A DNA stretch of 64,000 nucleotides from positions 182,843-246,842 of the forward strand of contig NZ_GL882614.1 of NCBI RefSeq assembly GCF_000195635.1. Reading direction: 5' to 3'. A model generated the notes under the pieces. It saw only the letters and a program-made list of their open reading frames with translations. It was not told where the DNA came from and did no database searches. Below, piece by piece: positions 43,933 to 51,862 of this stretch; positions within the stretch are counted from its first letter, which is position 1, and each line of letters starts with the position of its first letter. The translations under genes were made by a program, and so were the position numbers. Source of the stretch: Bacteroides fluxus YIT 12057 (GTDB taxonomy: Bacteria; Bacteroidota; Bacteroidia; Bacteroidales; Bacteroidaceae).

Positions 43933-45447
43933 ATGTATAAAATGTTTAGGGGCTTTCATTTAGTGGAAGCCTACCAGGAACTTAAAAAAGCCAAACGTCT
44001 GGCGGAAGACCAGACCGTTTCCAGAATTATCAAACTGACCATTGCCACCACAGTCGCTTTAGTACTGTGGGGTCTCCCCACAGACGCTTTCGGTGTAGAA
44101 GGACTGACCTTCATAGAACAACGCTTAATTTCCATATTCGTCTTTGCCACCCTGATGTGGGTGTTTGAAGCCGTACCGGCATGGACCACCTCCGTATTGA
44201 TTGTGGTATTATTGCTGTTAACCGTCTCCGACAGCAGCTTATGGTTCTTCAGACAAGGCTATTCCTCGGAAGAATTGGGGCAGGCAGTAAAATACAAGTC
44301 CATCATGCATTGCTTTGCCGACCCTATCATCATGCTGTTCATCGGAGGCTTCATTCTGGCCATTGCCGCCACGAAAAGCGGTCTGGACGTGCTGTTGGCA
44401 CGAGTCATGCTGAAACCCTTTGGCACGCAGTCACGCTACGTATTGCTGGGCTTTATTTTAGTAACCGCCTTTTTCTCCATGTTCCTCAGCAACACGGCCA
44501 CTGCCGCCATGATGCTTACTTTCCTCACCCCGGTATTGAAAGCCCTTCCCGCCGACGGAAAAGGTAAAATAGGCCTGGCACTTGCCATTCCGGTAGCAGC
44601 CAACGTAGGTGGCATGGGAACCCCTATCGGCACACCGCCCAATGCCATCGCGCTGAAATACCTCAACGACCCCGAAGGCTTGAACATGAACATCGGTTTC
44701 GGTGAGTGGATGAGTTTCATGATGCCCTATACCATTATCGTGCTATTCATTGCCTGGTTCATCCTCCTCCGCCTGTTCCCTTTCAAGCAGAAAACCATTG
44801 AACTGCAAATAGAAGGCGAAGCCAAAAAAGACTGGCGGTCTATTGTGGTATATATCACCTTTGCCATCACGGTATTATTGTGGATGTCCGACAAGTTTAC
44901 CGGTGTCAACTCCAATGTAGTAGCCATGATTCCGGTAGCGGTGTTCTGTATCACCGGAGTCATAACCAAACGCGACTTGGAAGAAATCAGCTGGAGTGTA
45001 CTTTGGATGGTTGCCGGCGGCTTCGCTTTAGGCGTGGCATTGAACGAGACCGGACTGGCCAAACACATGATTGAAGCCATTCCGTTCAATACATGGTCAC
45101 CTGTCGTAATGATTGTAGGGTCGGGGCTTATCTGTTACGCCATGGCAAACTTTATCTCACACACGGCTACTGCCGCATTGTTGGTGCCCATCCTCGCCAT
45201 TGCCGGAATCAGTATGCGCGACACGCTACAGCCCATGGGTGGCGTACTGACCTTATTGGTAGGCGTAGCCCTCGGCTCATCCCTGGCAATGGTGCTGCCC
45301 ATCAGCACACCGCCCAACGCGCTGGCACATGCCACAGGCATGATCAAACAGAAAGATATGGAAAAAGTCGGTCTCATTATGGGAGCCATCGGACTGGTGC
45401 TGGGATATGCCATGCTGATCTTCCTAGGATCGAGCGGACTGCTGTAG
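43933..45447 (+). CDS. SLC13/DASS-family sodium-coupled anion symporter
   Basis: 504 residues with about 11-12 membrane helices. The two family SNT-type motifs are clear: FLSNTATAAMM with GGMGTPIGTPPNAI in the first half, and FISHTATAALLVPI with LPISTPPNALAHATG in the second. Substrates in this family are dicarboxylates (succinate, malate, citrate) or sulfate; the repeat motifs favour a dicarboxylate, but the sequence does not prove it. It probably shares a transcript with the porin upstream and is followed by a terminator. Confidence 0.9.
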   Translation: MYKMFRGFHLVEAYQELKKAKRLAEDQTVSRIIKLTIATTVALVLWGLPTDAFGVEGLTFIEQRLISIFVFATLMWVFEAVPAWTTSVLIVVLLLLTVSDSSLWFFRQGYSSEELGQAVKYKSIMHCFADPIIMLFIGGFILAIAATKSGLDVLLARVMLKPFGTQSRYVLLGFILVTAFFSMFLSNTATAAMMLTFLTPVLKALPADGKGKIGLALAIPVAANVGGMGTPIGTPPNAIALKYLNDPEGLNMNIGFGEWMSFMMPYTIIVLFIAWFILLRLFPFKQKTIELQIEGEAKKDWRSIVVYITFAITVLLWMSDKFTGVNSNVVAMIPVAVFCITGVITKRDLEEISWSVLWMVAGGFALGVALNETGLAKHMIEAIPFNTWSPVVMIVGSGLICYAMANFISHTATAALLVPILAIAGISMRDTLQPMGGVLTLLVGVALGSSLAMVLPISTPPNALAHATGMIKQKDMEKVGLIMGAIGLVLGYAMLIFLGSSGLL

Positions 45448-45471
45448 CCCACTGCTTTACAACGACTAAAG

Positions 45472-45524
45472 AGAGGTTGAATTCCATGTTTTTCATTTAT
45501 GGGATTCAACCTCTTCATCTTTTT
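45472..45524 (+). terminator. Terminator after the SLC13 symporter
   Basis: AGAGGTTGAAT (45472-45482) pairs exactly with ATTCAACCTCT (45504-45514), inner CCAT/ATGG, then TCATCTTTTT. Confidence 0.88.
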
Positions 45525-45580
45525 ACAACAGCAGGCAAACGGTTTCTGAGAAATCGCCAAATTTTCTGGCATTCTTTTTG

Positions 45581-45588
45581 TACTTTTG
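45581..45588 (+). promoter_or_regulatory. -7 box for the TPR protein
   Basis: TACTTTTG followed by CAAA; start near 45595. It rules out a start codon at 45586 and supports the ATG at 45619. Confidence 0.55.
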
Positions 45589-45618
45589 CAAAAGATACTT
45601 TTAAAAAGACAGAAATCC

Positions 45619-47817
45619 ATGAACGAGCAAACCATACAAGAGCAATACCAACATATCATTAGCTTGCTGCAACAGAAACGATTGAAAGAGGCGCAATCCC
45701 TATTGGAAACATTCTTATGGGACAGCAGCAACTGGAGTTTACGCAACCGTCTGGAACAGGCGCAAATCTCCTACCGGTATATGCTGCAATATATGAAGCA
45801 AGGAGTCAATGACCCGGAACGCCCGAAGCTCTACCGGAAATTGCTTGCCGAAACGTGGGAAATTGCCGACCAGGTCCGTCTGGGTTCACTCGATGAAGTA
45901 TCCAGCCATTACTACCACTCCTTACGTAAAAACAGGAAAAGGCTGCCCGAAGAATATGACATTGCCACCCTCCGGAAAGTCTTGGAGTCCTTTCCGGACG
46001 ATATGGCCGTATGCCGGCTAATGCCAGACAATCAAAATCTGGATGCCGTATTAAAACGCCATGAAGAGACCAACCAGGTTCTTTTCCTTGCCACATGGAG
46101 CAATAGTGCCTGGACGGCAAAGGACGAGCAGCAAGCCAAAGAATTACTGGAATCCGAGTTATTGCCCGTCAACGACCTATGCCTGTTTACCAGCGCCGTG
46201 ACACTGAGCCTAATGGAATGTTTTGACATGCGCAAGTTCGCATGGTTGCTGGATGCAACGACTCATGCCGAAACCCATGTAAACCAGCGCGCCCTGGTAG
46301 GAATAGCCATTGCGCTGCATATCTATCCTGCCCGCCTGTCCTATTATCCCGAACTGACGGCCCGCCTGTCTCTTTTCAATGAAGACAGCAGTTTCGGCAA
46401 ACAGCTGAACCGGGTCTATATCCAACTGCTACGTAGCCAGGAAACAGAGAAGATAGACAAGAAGATGCGCGAGGAAATCATTCCGGAAATGATGAAGAAT
46501 GTCAGCATCATGCGCAACATGAAATTCGGATTCGAGGACAATGCCGCCGATGAAAATGACTTGAATCCGGACTGGGAAAAGGCTTTCGAACAATCCGGTT
46601 TAGGAGACAAGATACGCGAGATGAATGAACTGCAACTGGAAGGCGCAGATGTTTATATGAGCACATTTGCCCAACTCAAGAGCTATCCGTTCTTCAGAGA
46701 ACCGTATAACTGGTTCTACCCGTTTGACATGCAGCACTCCAGCCTTATTAAAGAATTCGGTTTCAAGCCGACGGGAGACAATGCCATCCTTTCTCTGATA
46801 TTGCAATCGGGATTCTTTTGTGACAGTGACAAGTATTCTCTCTGTTTCACCATGGCACACATACCGCAGACACAGCGCGAAATGATGCTCAGCCAGATGA
46901 CCTCCCAGGATTTGAATGACCTGGCGGATGAAAGCAAATCCTCCAGTCTGCGCCAGTATGCCCAACGACCGGATGTCAACAGCAATCAATATATACATGA
47001 TTTATATCGTTTCTTCAAACTGAACCAACGCAGATTGGAGTTCCGTGATATTTTTAAAGAAGAGATAGCGCTGCACCGGATTCCGGCTTTAAAAGAAATC
47101 TTATGCAAGCCCGGACTGCTCGCCGCCGTGGCCGATTTCCATTTCCGTAAACAGCATTATACCGAGGCTTTGGAAGTTTATCAAAACTTGATCAACCAAA
47201 ATCATACAGATGCAGATATCTTCCAGAAAGCCGGTTATTGCCTGCAAAAAGAAAAGCGTTACAAAGAAGCTGTCAGCGCATACTGCAAGGCCGACATATT
47301 GAAACCTGACCATGTGTGGACTATCCGCCATCTTGCCACCTGCTACCGTCAGATGAGGGATTTTACCTCTGCCCTGGAATATTACAGAAAAGCGGAAACG
47401 ATCCAACCGGAAAACCACAATATCCTTTTCTATACAGGCAGTTGCCTGGCAGAACAAGAAAAGTATGAAGAAGCCCTGCAGTACTTCTTTAAACTGGATT
47501 TTATAGAAAACAACAATGTCAAAGCATGGCGTGCCATAGGCTGGTGTTCATTTGTCAGCGGGAAGCACGAACAAGCCATGAAATACTACAACAAGATACT
47601 TGACTCCCGGCCTCTTGCCACCGATTACCTCAATGCCGGACATGTTGCCTGGAGATTGGGGAATCTTGAAAAAGCAGCAGAGCTCTACGGTAAGGCAGCT
47701 TTGGAAAGCGGTAGCAGGGAAGCATTCCGGGAGATGTTCAGCAAGGACAAGGAAACGCTGATCAAACAGGGAATCAACGAGAAAGACATTCCGCTGATGA
47801 TGGACTTGGCAGACTAA
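45619..47817 (+). CDS. TPR-repeat protein, probably cytosolic
   Basis: 732 residues from the ATG at 45619 (MNEQTIQEQ). No signal peptide or membrane segment. The first 500 residues are helical and without recognised domain; residues about 500-710 contain at least five TPR units, such as YTEALEVYQNLINQN, YKEAVSAYCKADILKPDHVWTIRHLATCYRQ, and FTSALEYYRKAETIQPENHNILFYTGSCLAEQ. TPR arrays mediate protein binding; no partner is indicated. The 3' end overlaps the convergent maf gene by 44 bases. Confidence 0.75.
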   Translation: MNEQTIQEQYQHIISLLQQKRLKEAQSLLETFLWDSSNWSLRNRLEQAQISYRYMLQYMKQGVNDPERPKLYRKLLAETWEIADQVRLGSLDEVSSHYYHSLRKNRKRLPEEYDIATLRKVLESFPDDMAVCRLMPDNQNLDAVLKRHEETNQVLFLATWSNSAWTAKDEQQAKELLESELLPVNDLCLFTSAVTLSLMECFDMRKFAWLLDATTHAETHVNQRALVGIAIALHIYPARLSYYPELTARLSLFNEDSSFGKQLNRVYIQLLRSQETEKIDKKMREEIIPEMMKNVSIMRNMKFGFEDNAADENDLNPDWEKAFEQSGLGDKIREMNELQLEGADVYMSTFAQLKSYPFFREPYNWFYPFDMQHSSLIKEFGFKPTGDNAILSLILQSGFFCDSDKYSLCFTMAHIPQTQREMMLSQMTSQDLNDLADESKSSSLRQYAQRPDVNSNQYIHDLYRFFKLNQRRLEFRDIFKEEIALHRIPALKEILCKPGLLAAVADFHFRKQHYTEALEVYQNLINQNHTDADIFQKAGYCLQKEKRYKEAVSAYCKADILKPDHVWTIRHLATCYRQMRDFTSALEYYRKAETIQPENHNILFYTGSCLAEQEKYEEALQYFFKLDFIENNNVKAWRAIGWCSFVSGKHEQAMKYYNKILDSRPLATDYLNAGHVAWRLGNLEKAAELYGKAALESGSREAFREMFSKDKETLIKQGINEKDIPLMMDLAD

Positions 47818-48391
47818 TAAGTTCTTTGTAAAGCCGCTGTACAGGAAGCCCCATGACATTATAGTAGCTGCCCGATATGTTCTCCACCCCGATAAAGCCA
47901 ATCCACTCCTGCACACCGTATGCTCCCGCTTTATCCATCGGTTGGTATTTATCTACGTAATACGCTATTTCCTCTTCATCCAACCGGGAGAAACGAACCT
48001 CTGTCTGAGCCGTAAAACTACGTTGCCATTCCGTCGTAGTCAAGCATACTCCGGTAAAGACTTCATGAGTGCGTCCGGCCATATCACATAACATCTGCAA
48101 AGCATCTTCCCTATCCCTAGGCTTCCCCAGGACCTTATTGTCCAGCCAGACAATCGTATCGGCCGTTATCATCAACTCTCCCGGCTTCATCATGGAAAGA
48201 TGAGCGTCTGCTTTCTTCTTTGCAATATACAGAGGGATATCCGCCCCCTTCAATGTATCGGGATAAGATTCATCGACATCGGGTAAAGTCCTTACTTCAT
48301 ACTCCACTCCCAGCCCTGCCAGCAACTCCCTCCGGCGTGGAGAGTTGGAGGCAAGAATCACTCTATATTTCTTCAGATTGTCCAGTATCAT
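47774..48391 (-). CDS. maf: Maf-family nucleotide pyrophosphatase
   Basis: 205 residues. Maf proteins hydrolyse non-canonical or modified nucleoside triphosphates and are linked to septum control. The start VILASNSPRRRELL, the TADTIVWLDNKVLGKPRD loop with its catalytic Asp, and the closing GFIGVENISGSYYNVMGLPV are complete. The last gene of a five-gene minus-strand operon; 40 bases after kdsC. Its last 15 codons overlap the 3' end of the convergent TPR gene. Confidence 0.93.
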   Translation of the reverse strand: MILDNLKKYRVILASNSPRRRELLAGLGVEYEVRTLPDVDESYPDTLKGADIPLYIAKKKADAHLSMMKPGELMITADTIVWLDNKVLGKPRDREDALQMLCDMAGRTHEVFTGVCLTTTEWQRSFTAQTEVRFSRLDEEEIAYYVDKYQPMDKAGAYGVQEWIGFIGVENISGSYYNVMGLPVQRLYKELISLPSPSSAECLSR

Positions 48392-48431
48392 GTTATTTCA
48401 GATTTAGCAATTGACGATTTGGCAATCAAGA

Positions 48432-48962
48432 CTACCAGCCGAAGGCTTTTTCATCAGCCAACCAAAGCCCTTTCACCTTCAATACCTGCTCTACGATATC
48501 ACGCCCACAGCCATAACCGCCCTCCGCATGGGAGATATAACGTGCAATCGCCTTTACTTCCGGAGCAGCATCTTTCGGACAACATGGCAGACCGCAGACA
48601 CGCATCACCTCCATATCGGGAATGTCATCACCTACATAAAGAATCTCCTCATCCTTCAACCCATGCCGGTCACGAAAATCGCAGTAGTCATGTATCTTCA
48701 CGGAAGAACCCATATAAATGTTACTGTCATCAAAACCCAAAGCAGCGAAACGCTTGCGGACAGCTTCCGTACGCCCACCGGTTATAATTCCCAGCAACAC
48801 CCCCTGCTTGGCTGCCAAATGCAACGAATAACCATCCTTTATGTTAACCGTACGCATCGGTTCTCCCTCTGAACTCATAGGAATCACATTAGCACTCAGC
48901 ACTCCGTCCACATCAAAAACAAGGGCCTTTATCTTCTTTAAATCATAGTTTATTGTACTCAT
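48432..48962 (-). CDS. kdsC: KDO 8-phosphate phosphatase (KdsC-type HAD)
   Basis: 176 residues, the normal size. HAD motifs: VFDVDGVL (nucleophile Asp), [11 protein letters not shown], and [12 protein letters not shown] (metal-binding Asp pair). KdsC removes phosphate from KDO 8-phosphate in lipopolysaccharide core synthesis; related short HAD proteins also act on similar sugar acid phosphates. No cap domain, so it would form the usual tetramer. It lies 21 bases after the Rossmann-protein gene in the operon. Confidence 0.9.
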   Translation of the reverse strand: MSTINYDLKKIKALVFDVDGVLSANVIPMSSEGEPMRTVNIKDGYSLHLAAKQGVLLGIITGGRTEAVRKRFAALGFDDSNIYMGSSVKIHDYCDFRDRHGLKDEEILYVGDDIPDMEVMRVCGLPCCPKDAAPEVKAIARYISHAEGGYGCGRDIVEQVLKVKGLWLADEKAFGW

Positions 48963-48983
48963 TGTATTCTTTCTGTTGTTAAA

Positions 48984-49784
48984 CTACTTGCCTGCTGCAA
49001 GTCTATGGATACTCTCACTGATTTTCCGGTACAACTCCTGCATTTCCGGCTCATCGGCCAACATACATATATGGCCGTCAATCACATTCTCGTCATATCT
49101 TAGGGCCGGCCCCGTCTGTGCCGCACGAGGTTCCAGCTCATGCACCTTACGTGCCGTTTCATCTATCAGCGGAAGCATTGCCTCAAAAGGAAGCTGATAC
49201 TTCTTCAGTAATTCGGCGGCCAAAGCATACATGTGGTTCGTGAAGTTACATGTAAACACGGCAGCCAGATGGAGGCTTTTCCGCTGCTCAGAGGTAGCCT
49301 CATAAACCTGCTCCGAGAGAACGGCCGCAATATCCTTCAGAAACCGCGTATCTTCTTCCGAACGGCTTTCCACGAAAATGGGTATATCCCGAAAATCGAC
49401 TTCACGCAGTTTGCTAAATGTCTGCATGGGATAAAACACGCCATATCTTTCTACATGTCCTGCCCAGATATCCATCGGGATACTGCCCGCTGTATGTACC
49501 CACAAGGCTTTTCTCTCCCCTCCGGCAACAATTTCGGGCAACAGCCGTACCAAGGCCGCATCTTTCAGCGATACTATATAAAGCTGTGCATCTTTCGTCA
49601 CGTCAGACAATGCTGTAGTGCATTCCGCTTCTACCATCTGTGCCAGAGACTGCGCCGACTCTTCCGTACGGCTATAGATCTGCACAATACGGAATCCCTT
49701 CCGATAAAGGGCCTTTGCCAGATTAGTGGCAAGATTCCCCGCACCGATAAAGGCTACCGACGTATCTTCTATACTTCTTTTCAT
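48984..49784 (-). CDS. Rossmann-fold NADP-binding protein with DUF2520 domain
   Basis: 266 residues from the ATG at 49784 (MKRSIEDTSVAF), one base after the stop of the preceding gene; an in-frame ATG 33 bases upstream overlaps that gene and is less likely. The N-terminal VAFIGAGNLATNLAKALYRKGF is a dinucleotide-binding site as in F420/NADP oxidoreductases, and the C-terminal half (SEQRKSLHLAAVFTCNFTNHMYALAAELL) is the DUF2520 helical domain. Probably an oxidoreductase related to pyrroline-5-carboxylate reductase and ketopantoate reductase-like folds; substrate unknown. Confidence 0.85.
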   Translation of the reverse strand: MKRSIEDTSVAFIGAGNLATNLAKALYRKGFRIVQIYSRTEESAQSLAQMVEAECTTALSDVTKDAQLYIVSLKDAALVRLLPEIVAGGERKALWVHTAGSIPMDIWAGHVERYGVFYPMQTFSKLREVDFRDIPIFVESRSEEDTRFLKDIAAVLSEQVYEATSEQRKSLHLAAVFTCNFTNHMYALAAELLKKYQLPFEAMLPLIDETARKVHELEPRAAQTGPALRYDENVIDGHICMLADEPEMQELYRKISESIHRLAAGK

Positions 49785-49785
49785 C

Positions 49786-50121
49786 TTATCTTGTTGAGAC
49801 CAAATACAAGATAGCACCGACTACCAACAATGCTACCGGTAATAAATATGCTGACATCGTACCAAGCAATGCGGTAATCAGCCCAAAGTTCAGTACCAGC
49901 CACAAGCCTATCAAGACCAGCCCTACAGACTTATCGTGCTTGAACATCAGAAAAATCACTGCGGTATAAAGCAAGAAGTTATCCTTGTTCATCACCCATG
50001 GAAGGCCTATCGCAGAAAAATGCACCAATTTATCCACCAGATATAGAATGCCGAACACTATCAGGGTGATGGCAGTAGCCTTGTATGTGTCCCGGTTATT
50101 GTTTGCTTTTGCTGCACTCAC
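49786..50121 (-). CDS. Small four-helix membrane protein
   Basis: 111 residues beginning at a GTG at 50121; GGAGGGG about nine bases upstream supports this start. Four hydrophobic segments cover most of the protein (ATAITLIVFGILYLVDKLV, FLLYTAVIFLMF, VGLVLIGLWLVLNFGLI, YLLPVALLVVGAILYLV). The pattern resembles DUF5668/LiaF-N-type membrane proteins, of unknown role. Second gene of the operon, 2 bases after the nitroreductase stop. Confidence 0.75.
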   Translation of the reverse strand: MSAAKANNNRDTYKATAITLIVFGILYLVDKLVHFSAIGLPWVMNKDNFLLYTAVIFLMFKHDKSVGLVLIGLWLVLNFGLITALLGTMSAYLLPVALLVVGAILYLVSTR

Positions 50122-50123
50122 TG

Positions 50124-50660
50124 CTATTCCCCTCCGTATTTATTGAGATGAATCTTCTCCCACTGCAAATTGTCTTCATTGAAAGGCTTGCGCTCCATCC
50201 CTTTGTGACCGATAGCAATAATACTGAGCACTTGCAACGGCAAAGGAATATCAAGTACCTCATGTACATATTCATTGGAAGGTACGCCTGTGGCCGTAAA
50301 ACGTTCACGTATCTGCACCCAGCAACTGCCCAATCCCATATCCTCAGCCTGAAGCTGTAAATAAATGGAAGCAATGGCTGCATCTTCCACCCACACATCG
50401 CTTGCCAACGGATCGGCTGTCACCACTACTGCCAAAGCGGCATCTGCAATAAACTGCGAAGCCTGTTCCTTGCAATATGACAACTGTTTTAGCTTTTCCT
50501 TATCATCCACTACGATAAATTGCCAGGCATTACTGCGTTTTGACGTAGGTGCCATCAAAGCAGCTTTCATCAAGGTGACAACCTGCTCTTGCGTCAACTC
50601 TTCTTCTGTAAATTTCCGCATACTACGGCGAACCTTTATTAACTCGCTGAAACTTTCCAT
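50124..50660 (-). CDS. Nitroreductase-family FMN oxidoreductase
   Basis: 178 residues. FMN-binding motifs RRSMRKFTEE near residue 11, APTSKRSNAWQFIVV, and the AAIASIYLQLQAEDMGLGSCWVQIRER stretch that lines the flavin pocket. These dimeric enzymes reduce nitro compounds or quinones with NAD(P)H; the physiological substrate is unknown. First gene of the five-gene operon; two boxes TATCTTTGCAT are upstream (50691-50684 and 50774-50767). Confidence 0.93.
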   Translation of the reverse strand: MESFSELIKVRRSMRKFTEEELTQEQVVTLMKAALMAPTSKRSNAWQFIVVDDKEKLKQLSYCKEQASQFIADAALAVVVTADPLASDVWVEDAAIASIYLQLQAEDMGLGSCWVQIRERFTATGVPSNEYVHEVLDIPLPLQVLSIIAIGHKGMERKPFNEDNLQWEKIHLNKYGGE

Positions 50661-50683
50661 AACCTATTCGTGTTTAATACATG

Positions 50684-50691
50684 CAAAGATA
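50684..50691 (-). promoter_or_regulatory. -7 box for the nitroreductase operon
   Basis: TATCTTTG followed by CATG on the minus strand, 24 bases upstream of the ATG. A second identical box at 50774-50767 could drive a longer transcript. Confidence 0.55.
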
Positions 50692-50851
50692 GTGTAAACC
50701 GGAAGTAGAATAAAAAGAACTTATCCTTTTTTATACAGAGATACAGCCTATCTTCGCCTTTTGATGCAAAGATAACGCAAAAATCCGATTAAATAAACTC
50801 ATGGAAAATGAGTTTTCCCCTACGAGTACAAGGAATTTATCTATTATTTTT

Positions 50852-50859
50852 TAAATTTG
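50852..50859 (+). promoter_or_regulatory. -7 box immediately before the GNAT start codon
   Basis: TAAATTTG followed by CAG ends only 6 bases before the ATG at 50866, so transcription would begin at or near the start codon. Confidence 0.45.
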
Positions 50860-50865
50860 CAGTCA

Positions 50866-51849
50866 ATGCCCCTTAAACTGACCACATATTACGGCGGAAA
50901 CAAGGTACCGGAATTGCCGGGCACCAACACGTTCCATTCTACAGAGTTGTTCCACATTTATGAAGCTACTCCGGGTTATACTCCCATTCTTATCGTTGCT
51001 TCCGTAGATGACAAACCTGTAGCCAAACTGCTTGCCGCCATACGTACAAGTGCCCGTCTGTTTCCTCCCGGCATCATCAAACGATGCGAAATATATGGCA
51101 CGGGAGAATACTTCGAAGAAAACATGGATAAAGAGTCCGTTTTCGGTGACATGCTTCAACGGTTGACCAGTGAAGCCTTAAGAAAATGCTTTCTTATTGA
51201 ATTCCGCAATCTGGACAATGCCATGTTCGGCTACAAGGCTTTCCGGGAAAACCGGTATTTTGCGGTCAACTGGTTAAGGGTGCGTAATTCGCTGCACAGT
51301 CTGGATAAGGCGGAAGAGCGCTTTAGTCCTTCCCGTATCCGCCAAATAAAGAAAGGATTAAAAAATGGAGCACAAGTACGTGAAGCACATGGTACGGAAG
51401 AGATAAAGGCATTCGCCCAGATGCTTCATCATGTTTACTCCTCCAAAGTCCGCCGCCACTTCCCCAACAGGAATTTCTTCCAGCAGCTTGAAACGCAACT
51501 CATGAAAGAGCAACAAAGCAAAATCTTTATAGTGACTTATAAAGGCAAGATTATAGGAGGCAGTGCCTGCATCTATTCCGATGACAGTGCCTACTTATGG
51601 TTCTCTGGCGGTATGCGCAAGTCGTACGCTTTGCAATATCCGGGAATTCTTGCCGTATGGAAAGCATTGGACGATGCCAAGGAACAAGGTTACCGCCATC
51701 TGGAATTCATGGATGTCGGCCTCCCGTTCCGCAAACATGGGTACCGGGATTTTGTACTCCGCTTCGGCGGGAAACAAATCAGCACCCGACGCTGGTTCCA
51801 CTTTCGCTGGGAATGGCTGAATCGGATGCTGATCAAGATGTATGAATGA
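50866..51849 (+). CDS. GNAT/FemAB-like acyltransferase
   Basis: 327 residues from the ATG at 50866 (MPLKLTTYYGG). The N-terminal half (to about 140) resembles a FemAB-type first domain; the C-terminal half has the GNAT acetyl-CoA fold: FIVTYKGKIIGGSACIYSDDSAYLWFSGG, then GYRHLEFMDVGLPFRKHGYRDFVLRFGG. Proteins of this double-domain type transfer acyl or aminoacyl groups to lipids, cell-wall precursors or lipopolysaccharide; the acceptor is unknown. A TTG 9 bases upstream lies inside the promoter box and is rejected. The 3' end converges on the amylase gene with a 13-base gap. Confidence 0.8.
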   Translation: MPLKLTTYYGGNKVPELPGTNTFHSTELFHIYEATPGYTPILIVASVDDKPVAKLLAAIRTSARLFPPGIIKRCEIYGTGEYFEENMDKESVFGDMLQRLTSEALRKCFLIEFRNLDNAMFGYKAFRENRYFAVNWLRVRNSLHSLDKAEERFSPSRIRQIKKGLKNGAQVREAHGTEEIKAFAQMLHHVYSSKVRRHFPNRNFFQQLETQLMKEQQSKIFIVTYKGKIIGGSACIYSDDSAYLWFSGGMRKSYALQYPGILAVWKALDDAKEQGYRHLEFMDVGLPFRKHGYRDFVLRFGGKQISTRRWFHFRWEWLNRMLIKMYE

Positions 51850-51862
51850 ATCAGTATAATTG

